A DNA stretch of 36,486 nucleotides. Origin: a virus. A program made the translations under genes and the position numbers. The notes below the pieces were generated by a model. The model was not told the DNA's origin and ran no database searches. It saw only the letters and a list, made by a program, of their open reading frames with translations. Positions within the stretch are counted from its first letter, which is position 1, and the number at the start of each line of letters is the position of its first letter. Shown one piece after another: positions 1 through 5,038 of the stretch. The DNA is taken from positions 1 to 36,486 of IMG/VR virus record IMGVR_UViG_3300018424_000079. One strand, written 5' to 3'.

Positions 1-46
1 AGCGCCCCGCACGTTGCAGGGCGCACCCAACCCTAAGGAGTCTCCA

Positions 47-544
47 ATGGATTGTCCCACCACCACCACCCCCGAGGGGCACGCTCGCCACCTCGCCTGC
101 TACCACAGCGCCGTGCGCATCGCCAAGCACCACGTTCGCAAGCAGGAGCCGGTCCCGTTCCCGATGGCACGGCGGGCGCTGTGGTTCGCTGGCCGTATCG
201 ACGATGTGGAGCAGCGCCCACGCGAGATCGGCGCTGTGGCTCGCGTCCTCCGCCTGCTCGGTGCCCAGGCGGAGCAGGTCGCTATCCGCTGCTACGAGGA
301 CGCCATCGCATCGCTCGAGCGCGAAGCGGAGCGGCGCGGCGGACGTGTTCCCGCCTGCTCGGCGTTCGCCTTCCGCGCCCTCGAGGCACGTTGGGTCGCC
401 GAGGTCGCCGAGGTACCCGACCGGGCGTTGTATCGGCACCGCGACCCCTTCGACGTAATCCGCGACCGGATCGACATCCCCGACGAGCAGTACCCTTGCC
501 CGTTCCATCCCAATTGGGAAGGTTGCTCCTACGCTCCGCACTAG
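47..544 (+). CDS. Hypothetical protein, Arg/Ala-rich
   Basis: The protein has 165 residues and I do not recognise it. The ATG at 47 is chosen over the in-frame ATG at 14 because an AAGGAG ribosome binding site ends 6 bases before it. The middle is alanine-, arginine- and glutamate-rich and looks helical; the C-terminal end has two cysteines in a CPFHPNWEGC segment, which could bind a metal with earlier Cys/His residues, though no known zinc-finger spacing is seen. It is much more GC-rich than the structural genes to the right, like its two small neighbours. It is followed by a strong terminator, so it ends a transcription unit that starts left of the window. Confidence 0.6.
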   Translation: MDCPTTTTPEGHARHLACYHSAVRIAKHHVRKQEPVPFPMARRALWFAGRIDDVEQRPREIGAVARVLRLLGAQAEQVAIRCYEDAIASLEREAERRGGRVPACSAFAFRALEARWVAEVAEVPDRALYRHRDPFDVIRDRIDIPDEQYPCPFHPNWEGCSYAPH

Positions 545-565
545 CGGAGCGGTTCCCGCATAGCA

Positions 566-597
566 AGGGGATTCCCTAGGGAATCCCCTATTTTTTT
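566..597 (+). terminator. Rho-independent terminator
   Basis: A perfect inverted repeat (AGGGGATTCCC / GGGAATCCCCT, essentially no loop) is followed at once by a run of seven T. It lies 22 bases after the stop of the 47-544 gene and closes that unit, insulating the repeat region downstream. Confidence 0.85.
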
Positions 598-614
598 GCC
601 GCCGCCAGTAGTGA

Positions 615-710
615 GCCTCATGCTGAAGCTCATGCTGAAGCTCATGCTGAGTGTTGTGCTGGGCCTCATGCTGAATATTGTGCTGAAGCTCATGCTGAAT
701 ATTGTGCTGA
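615..710 (+). repeat. Eight tandem 12-bp repeats
   Basis: Eight exact-length 12-mers stand head to tail. The two main forms are AGCTCATGCTGA and ATATTGTGCTGA, sharing a (CA/TG)TGCTGA core. Such regular short iterons are typical of replication origins or of regulator binding arrays. Because 12 is a multiple of 3, the array also encodes an open frame from the ATG at 620 to a TAA at 713-715: 31 residues, strongly hydrophobic with a four-residue period (begins MLKLMLKLML). No clear ribosome binding site precedes it, so I treat the DNA repeat as primary and the peptide as possible only. Confidence 0.8.
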
Positions 711-776
711 GCTAACCCACTGCCTCATATCAGCCGAGCTTATTGTTGAGCGGCGTGCAACCTCATGATGTGAGCC

Positions 777-848
777 GTTCAGTTGTGCAGTTCAGTTGTG
801 CAGTTCAGTTGTGCAGCTCAACAACTGGTTGCTCAGTTCAGTTGTGCA
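777..848 (+). repeat. Four 13-bp iterons GTTCAGTTGTGCA
   Basis: Three perfect tandem copies of GTTCAGTTGTGCA lie at 777-789, 790-802 and 803-815, and a fourth identical copy at 836-848. The 20-base spacer before the last copy holds a small inverted repeat (CAAC/GTTG). This is the architecture expected of initiator or repressor binding sites. It sits between the 12-bp array and the palindrome cluster. Confidence 0.85.
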
Positions 849-880
849 TATGCCCAGTAGGGGGCTGGAGGCGCCCGGAC

Positions 881-1018
881 TACGCACTAGTGCGTATGCC
901 ATCCTGGCATACGCACATCGGCCCATACCTACGCACTAGTGCGTATACCTACGCACTAGTGCGTATGCCATCCTGGCATACGCACATCGGCCCAGCTCGA
1001 GCTACGCACTAGTGCGTA
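881..1018 (+). promoter_or_regulatory. Cluster of 16-bp palindromes and long hairpins
   Basis: The perfect palindrome TACGCACTAGTGCGTA occurs four times: 881-896, 930-945, 950-965 and 1003-1018. Interleaved with two of them are hairpins with 11-bp arms (TGCGTATGCCA / TGGCATACGCA) and a TCC loop, at 891-915 and 960-984; each hairpin shares its first six bases with the end of the preceding palindrome, so two competing structures can form. A 45-bp block is directly repeated at 881-925 and 950-994. Likely roles are multi-site operator, origin or packaging-related site; the sequence alone does not decide. Confidence 0.8.
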
Positions 1019-1084
1019 GTGTGCACGGCGCGAGCCCGCGAACGCATCCGATGCCGTGCCATGGCCTACTTGCAGAAAACATTG

Positions 1085-1121
1085 GCAAGGGCCTTGCACC
1101 GTGCGGAGTAGATGCTAGTAT
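1085..1121 (+). promoter_or_regulatory. Putative extended -10 promoter
   Basis: TTGCAC (1094-1099) and TAGTAT (1116-1121) are separated by 16 bases, and a TG stands one base before the -10 (TGCTAGTAT), as in extended -10 promoters of sigma-70-type polymerase. A small inverted repeat GCAAGG/CCTTGC (1085-1097) overlaps the -35 and could be an operator. It would drive the 1265-1687 gene with a leader of about 135 bases. Confidence 0.45.
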
Positions 1122-1127
1122 TTGGGG

Positions 1128-1170
1128 GTCGGAGGCATGTGCCTCCGACACCTGCCCCATCGGGGGCAGG
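1128..1170 (+). promoter_or_regulatory. Two leader hairpins
   Basis: Two strong stem-loops follow the promoter-like site: GTCGGAGGCA / TGCCTCCGAC with a 2-base loop (1128-1149), and CCTGCCCC / GGGGCAGG with a 4-base loop (1151-1170). The second is followed by GGCCTTTT, only a short T run, so it could be a weak terminator or attenuator, or it could protect the 5' end of the transcript. Confidence 0.5.
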
Positions 1171-1264
1171 GGCCTTTTGGCAACCAAGTAGCGGCGCGGC
1201 AAGGAGCGCCCCGGACCCCCCGGAGACAAGCCGAGACGGGGGGCTAACAATTGGAGGACTACAA

Positions 1265-1687
1265 ATGTCCAAACCTAGCAAGGCCGCGCAAGCGGCACCC
1301 AAGGCCGCTAAGGCCGCACCCAAGGCCGCTAAGGCCGCACCCAAGGCCGCTAAGGCCGATGCGCCCACCGCATGGGCGGAGCGCACGTCCCGTATCGTCC
1401 GCAAAGGCGAACGGTGCACCCTGTCCAACGGTTGGACCTTTACCGTCCCGACCGAGCTGGACGGGTGCAGCGTGCAGCATCTCGGCTACATATCGTGGCC
1501 GATCCGCCCTGTCGGGACCGTTTGGCACCTTGCCGATGCAATCGCGCCGGACGGTGCCAAGGCACGGGGGTGCATTATCCTGCACGCTAACCCGGTAGTG
1601 TCCGGCGTCGCGTCGTCCGGTCCTAACGGCACCTGGACGGTGCGCGTATGCCCGGATTGGGTGCTGCACGGGACCGCTGCACGCTAG
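1265..1687 (+). CDS. Small protein with Ala-Lys-Pro tandem repeats at the N-terminus
   Basis: The protein has 140 residues. The ATG at 1265 is preceded by GGAGG at 1252-1256; an in-frame ATG at 1112 lies upstream of the promoter-like -10 and was rejected. Residues 5-31 are near-perfect seven-residue repeats (AAPKAAK, three copies, from a 21-bp DNA repeat), like the basic tails of histone H1-type or bacterial nucleoid proteins. The C-terminal ~105 residues are a different, compact-looking domain with four cysteines and several tryptophans that I do not recognise. The tail suggests nucleic acid binding; a DNA-binding role at the adjacent repeat cluster is only a guess. It is GC-rich like its neighbours. 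Confidence 0.65.
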   Translation: MSKPSKAAQAAPKAAKAAPKAAKAAPKAAKADAPTAWAERTSRIVRKGERCTLSNGWTFTVPTELDGCSVQHLGYISWPIRPVGTVWHLADAIAPDGAKARGCIILHANPVVSGVASSGPNGTWTVRVCPDWVLHGTAAR

Positions 1688-1704
1688 CGGCCTTGCAACC
1701 CGCT

Positions 1705-1725
1705 CCCCTGGCACGGTGCCAGGGG
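1705..1725 (+). terminator. GC-rich hairpin between small genes
   Basis: Arms CCCCTGGCAC / GTGCCAGGGG enclose a single G. No T run follows (GGCACCTTTCCCCC), so it may be a weak terminator or an RNA-processing or stability hairpin between the 1265 and 1759 genes. Confidence 0.45.
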
Positions 1726-1758
1726 GGCACCTTTCCCCCTTACCAAAGGAGACACCCT

Positions 1759-1953
1759 ATGCCCGCAAGTATGGCACGGAGCCGTAAGGCACTTCCCACC
1801 CTTCCCACCCTTTCCCCGTTGGACCGGCGGCGCTTGCGCTGCCAGCGCAAGCGGCGCGCTCGAGCGGGTCGCCGCTTGCAAGCGGTAGGCGCGGCGCTCG
1901 GCATCGCAATGGTGCTCGGCACTTGCGCGCTGGCCTACTGCCTGCTCCCCTAG
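1759..1953 (+). CDS. Small basic protein with a C-terminal membrane segment
   Basis: The protein has 64 residues. The ATG at 1759 follows AAAGGAG (1745-1751); an earlier in-frame ATG at 1648 lies inside the previous gene and was rejected. Residues 23-39 are dominated by arginine and lysine, and residues 42-63 form one hydrophobic helix (AVGAALGIAMVLG then TCALAYCLL), so it is a tail-anchored or single-pass protein with a highly positive cytoplasmic part. Candidates are a membrane-acting early toxin, a superinfection-exclusion factor or a holin-like peptide; nothing in the sequence picks one. Confidence 0.6.
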   Translation: MPASMARSRKALPTLPTLSPLDRRRLRCQRKRRARAGRRLQAVGAALGIAMVLGTCALAYCLLP

Positions 1954-2078
1954 GGGAGCGGGCATTGCCCGTGCCCATTGGCACGGGCGCATCCCCGGCC
2001 GCTGGCCATTCGCCTACACCGTATTCGATGTAGGTAGGACCGTATTTCCGACACCCCCCTACCACGGCCAGGGGCCGT
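1944..2078 (+). other. Series of inverted repeats after the GC-rich genes
   Basis: Four inverted repeats follow each other: GCTCCCCTAGGGGAGC (1944-1959, overlapping the stop codon of the 1759 gene), GCCCGTGCC/GGCACGGGC with a CATT loop (1967-1988), CCTACA/TGTAGG (2013-2034), and ACGGCC/GGCCGT (2064-2078). None has a T tract. I see no gene in 1954-2206. The series may form a boundary between the convergent 1759 gene and the minus-strand gene at 2207-2965. Confidence 0.5.
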
Positions 2079-2132
2079 ACCTCTCTCATCCCTCATCAAT
2101 CTTTCAAAAAGGCCCCTAAGTCAGAAGGGAGT

Positions 2133-2181
2133 CAGCCTCCCAGCCTCCCGAGTCCCTCAGTCCCTCAGCCTCTCAGTCTCT
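2133..2181 (+). repeat. Tandem octamer repeat CAGYCYCY
   Basis: Five octamers (CAGCCTCC twice, CAGTCCCT, CAGCCTCT, CAGTCTCT) and one 9-base variant (CGAGTCCCT) run head to tail, followed by looser CTCAG-containing sequence up to 2210. One strand is almost purely pyrimidine. It abuts the 3' end of the minus-strand DpdA-like gene. Confidence 0.7.
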
Positions 2182-2206
2182 CAGGCCGACCTCAGCCATC
2201 AGCCGC

Positions 2207-2965
2207 TCAGTCATGAATGTTATCATCATTCGACTCATCTTGCGCATTTTGCGAGTTGGCGCGATCGTGGTTTTGCGGTCTCCGCGCTTGTTCCTCAAGT
2301 TGGCGCAGTTTGCATTCAGCGCATTCGTGTTCAGCTGTATTTCTCATATAGTCTTCGAGTCCGATTCTCATTTCGGATCTTCCTTTCAGCCATCCGGTTC
2401 CATCGATGGATTTAGCGCCAGCGAAGTGGCAGTCATAGAGTCGGTGTGCTCGGTTCACTCTTCCGATGTGTACATGTGGGAACTCACCGCACCACATGCG
2501 GTATGTTTCCCATTTCCATTCATACGATCCACCGACGAAGATGACATCGGCGGAGGATGGTACATCATCTTTGGTCATTCCGTCTTGTACGGCGAACGCG
2601 ACTTTCCAGTTGTAGTCGCGTATCACGGATTCCCATTTCTTGTATAGTTCGATGGTTTTCGCTTTGTTGGCGACTTCATCTGGTGCGAGTGCCCACATTG
2701 GTTTTTGTCCGACGTTTTGTCTAGCTTGCGTTGGTTTCAGTCTTTCAAGCCAGGACACTTCACCGAGCATGTTTCGGTATTCAAGCTCATCCCATTCTTT
2801 ATTGGATTGGTAGCAGGCGAACTTGCCGTTATCGAGTGCGAATGGTAGCCAGGGGTGTGTTCGTTGTAGTCCTTTGGGGCTAAACAGGTGTCCGATGCGT
2901 CCTGGGAATCGTCCGGCCAGATAGCCGACAATGATTCCGGTGTTGTTGCTGGGCATAACGATCAT
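2207..2965 (-). CDS. DpdA-like DNA-guanine transglycosylase (TGT superfamily)
   Basis: The protein has 252 residues. Phage DpdA proteins belong to the tRNA-guanine transglycosylase superfamily and exchange guanine in DNA for a 7-deazaguanine such as preQ0. Motifs seen in order are FALDNGKF (42-49, D45 a candidate catalytic acid), APDEV (94-98), AVQDGM (125-130), FVGGSYEWK (143-151), HIGRVN (166-171) and SIDGTGW (186-192); I know this set from short phage DpdA or queuine-transferase-like proteins. Residues 213-218 (HECAEC) could bind zinc, and the last 30 are polar and disordered. It is the only minus-strand gene. The start could also be the ATG at residue 4 (2956); neither has a clear ribosome binding site. 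No preQ0 synthesis genes are in the window. I am fairly sure of the superfamily, less of the substrate. Confidence 0.7.
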   Translation of the reverse strand: MIVMPSNNTGIIVGYLAGRFPGRIGHLFSPKGLQRTHPWLPFALDNGKFACYQSNKEWDELEYRNMLGEVSWLERLKPTQARQNVGQKPMWALAPDEVANKAKTIELYKKWESVIRDYNWKVAFAVQDGMTKDDVPSSADVIFVGGSYEWKWETYRMWCGEFPHVHIGRVNRAHRLYDCHFAGAKSIDGTGWLKGRSEMRIGLEDYMRNTAEHECAECKLRQLEEQARRPQNHDRANSQNAQDESNDDNIHD

Positions 2966-3135
2966 ACTCTATGCTACTCAAAATTAGGTTCATGAATATG
3001 AGCGAGGTCTTTCGCTTTCCGTCCTAAGTTTCAACAGTAGATAACCGCATCGTTCTATCGTGTATGCTTTTAGCTCAGTTGCTCAGCATGATGTATAGTT
3101 ACTTGGTGGGTGGTATCCTGCCGAGGAGTCGTGGC

Positions 3136-3435
3136 ATGGAGCCGGACGAGCATCTTTACTGTTACCGGCTTGTGGGTGGGCCGATGGACGGCAGCGAGCA
3201 TCTCATGACGATGGATGTCATGGAGATGGCTGTTCCGGTCAGTGGATCGGAGGAGGGTAGTTGGGAGGTGTATAGCGGTAGTGGCTCAGGTTCCTTGGAG
3301 CAGGAGCCGACATCGGCCCAGATGTCGGAGTATTATCACCTCTACCTCTGGTATGGTAAGATCGTAGACGGTAGTCGGATCATGGAGTATCACGGTTATT
3401 TCAGTGACGACGAGTTGGAGGATGCGGGGGATTAG
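3136..3435 (+). CDS. Small acidic hypothetical protein with a YRLVGGPMDG motif
   Basis: The protein has 99 residues. The ATG at 3136 is chosen because GAGGAG (3123-3128) lies 7 bases upstream; in-frame ATGs at 3064 and 3091 lack one. Near the N-terminus is Y-R-L-V-G-G-P-M-D-G, a pattern I have met in many short unnamed proteins of phages and their hosts. The rest is acidic with a Gly/Ser stretch (SGSGSGS). No function can be given. It is followed after two bases by the HTH regulator gene, so the two are probably co-transcribed. The 2966-3135 stretch before it is the divergent intergenic region facing the DpdA-like gene; I see no convincing promoter hexamers there, but promoters for both directions are expected. 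Confidence 0.6.
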   Translation: MEPDEHLYCYRLVGGPMDGSEHLMTMDVMEMAVPVSGSEEGSWEVYSGSGSGSLEQEPTSAQMSEYYHLYLWYGKIVDGSRIMEYHGYFSDDELEDAGD

Positions 3436-3437
3436 TT

Positions 3438-4118
3438 ATGGATATGCGTTTGGGTGTTGAGCCTTGGTTGGTCATTTTTCGTCGTCACTGCGAGTATGCG
3501 ATCAAGCAGTGTAATGGGAGTATAGGGAATGCTTCACAGTTGTTGGGTATAGGTAGGGCGACGTTATACCGTCATGTAAAGGCTTGGGAGAAGGAGGGGC
3601 CATGTCCGGTATCTCCGTACGCGGATTCGTCTGCTGCTTCGGTTTCTGGTCCATCACACAATCCTTTATTGGATGGTTGGTTGGACAGGCCGACTCCGAA
3701 GGCTTTATGGCGTCGTCGTCGTGTTGAGCGTTTATTGGAGGGGCATGGTAGTGTGTCGGAGACGGCGTCTGCGATAGGTGTCTCACGCGCTCATTTGGAT
3801 CGTGCTTTGGTGGAGTGGCGCGAATTGGACGAGCGTCGTGCGCGGGAGTGTGCTCGTCGTGAAGGCATTCTTCCGATAGAGATCGATGTGATATTCGGTC
3901 GCTGTAAGATTGAGCGTTATGCTTTGGAGTCGAATAGGAGTACGAAGTTGTGCTACGAGATGATCGACGAAGCCTTGCATATTTTGGGTTTACGTAGGTC
4001 GGGTAGGCGACTTGCGTTGGCCCCGCCGAAGTCGGAGGAGGAGTTGGAGGTACAGCATTGGCGTACCACGACTGATTCAACGGACGAACTGGAGGTAATG
4101 GTCTGTGGTAGCGACTAG
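3438..4118 (+). CDS. Putative transcriptional regulator with two helix-turn-helix motifs
   Basis: The protein has 226 residues. Residues ~17-52 read as a Fis-type HTH (the pattern is N-x-S-Q-L-L-G-I-G-R-A-T-L-Y-R-H-V-K), as in the C-terminal domain of NtrC/Fis proteins. Residues ~97-128 form a second, similar motif (ASAIGVSRAHLDRALVEW). There is no ATPase or receiver domain, so it is a stand-alone DNA-binding protein. Two spaced HTHs suggest binding to repeated or palindromic sites, such as those at 777-1018, but this is inference. Its 3' end overlaps the next gene by 14 bases. Confidence 0.65.
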   Translation: MDMRLGVEPWLVIFRRHCEYAIKQCNGSIGNASQLLGIGRATLYRHVKAWEKEGPCPVSPYADSSAASVSGPSHNPLLDGWLDRPTPKALWRRRRVERLLEGHGSVSETASAIGVSRAHLDRALVEWRELDERRARECARREGILPIEIDVIFGRCKIERYALESNRSTKLCYEMIDEALHILGLRRSGRRLALAPPKSEEELEVQHWRTTTDSTDELEVMVCGSD

Positions 4119-5013
4119 TTGGAAGTGGTGGTGGATTCTGCCGACGTTGTCGATCTGTGTATTCACTGCGGTAGTAGTAAATGCACTTCGTAACCGGCAG
4201 CCTGACCCTGTTCCTTACGAGTATCCGCTATCGCCTCCGGTAGTCGAAAAGGATCCGGTGGTAGCGGATCCATCACCGTTCGACCCGGATAACGATCTCA
4301 TTTATAGGGTTCCTCCTCCGAAGGATCCTATTGGTCCGACGCCTTATTTGAAGGCGATGTCGGAGAGTGCATTGACGGACGATGATTTCGGTCCGATGCT
4401 AGCTTTCCAGGCTTATGGTGAAGCTAGTTTCCAGTCGAATCAGACGGCCCGCGTTGTTGTAAGCGAGATGCCGCAACTGGCCGATGTTGACGGCGAGTTG
4501 CCGATTTTGAAGCCGCCTACTACGTTGCCGATAGCGGGTAGCGAGTTCATCCTTGAGTGGCTAACTCGTCCTAGTGCGACTTACCCTCAGAGTGTGATCG
4601 ACAGTTTCGATCCGAGTAAGCGGGATCCGCCGAACTTCTGGACGATCCCGAGTATTGAGACATACCACCCATCGATTCGGCCTGATCGTGCATGCGCATT
4701 ATTCATAAGCCTATCGAAGCCTGGGGAGCCGAAGCCGATTCCTGGTAGTAATGGATCGTTGTTGCAGGTTCCGCCTCGTTATGTGTTGGTGCCGAAGCGG
4801 ATCGTAGATCCTGATAAGATTGCGCCTTGGAATCGCCCTGGCGTGCCGTTTGAGTTCGTTCAAGATGAGTATGGTAAGATCATGCTACGAATAACCATCC
4901 CCGAGATGATGGATGGTTTAACGCTGTGGATGCAGCTTGTAGTCGAGGATCGTAGGGTTGCTTCTGGCTGTGTCTCGACGCCCATGATTGAGATGCATGT
5001 CGGCAGTGAATAG
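4105..5013 (+). CDS. Membrane-anchored protein with a large extracytoplasmic domain
   Basis: The protein has 302 residues and a GTG start at 4105 inside the previous gene, with GGAGG 9 bases before it. Residues ~7-28 (WKWWWILPTLSICVFTAVVV) form a signal anchor without a lipobox. Then comes a proline-rich linker (~31-80) and a beta-rich domain of about 200 residues. The ending (LTLWMQLVVEDRRVASG then a short hydrophobic strand) resembles C-terminal strands of secreted beta-sandwich proteins. I do not know the family. Placed before a large possible carbohydrate-active protein, it might act at the cell envelope, for example in exclusion of other phages, but no evidence decides. Confidence 0.55.
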   Translation: MVATSWKWWWILPTLSICVFTAVVVNALRNRQPDPVPYEYPLSPPVVEKDPVVADPSPFDPDNDLIYRVPPPKDPIGPTPYLKAMSESALTDDDFGPMLAFQAYGEASFQSNQTARVVVSEMPQLADVDGELPILKPPTTLPIAGSEFILEWLTRPSATYPQSVIDSFDPSKRDPPNFWTIPSIETYHPSIRPDRACALFISLSKPGEPKPIPGSNGSLLQVPPRYVLVPKRIVDPDKIAPWNRPGVPFEFVQDEYGKIMLRITIPEMMDGLTLWMQLVVEDRRVASGCVSTPMIEMHVGSE

Positions 5014-5038
5014 CTAACTTAAAGTAAGAGAGAAGAAC

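Noticed and set aside
743-1012. 89-residue open frame across the iterons and palindromes
   Set aside because: It has no ribosome binding site and its sequence only reflects the DNA repeats (repeated YALVRMPSWHTHIGP blocks); treated as non-coding.
615-1018. Possible CRISPR array
   Set aside because: Repeats are short and contiguous or palindromic, with no regular unique spacers and no cas genes.
2213-2647. 144-residue + strand frame opposite the DpdA-like gene
   Set aside because: It is antisense to a gene with recognisable family motifs and has no ribosome binding site or family of its own.
3502-4080. 192-residue minus-strand frame opposite the HTH regulator
   Set aside because: Composition is typical of a shadow frame, and the + strand frame carries two HTH motifs and fits the operon.
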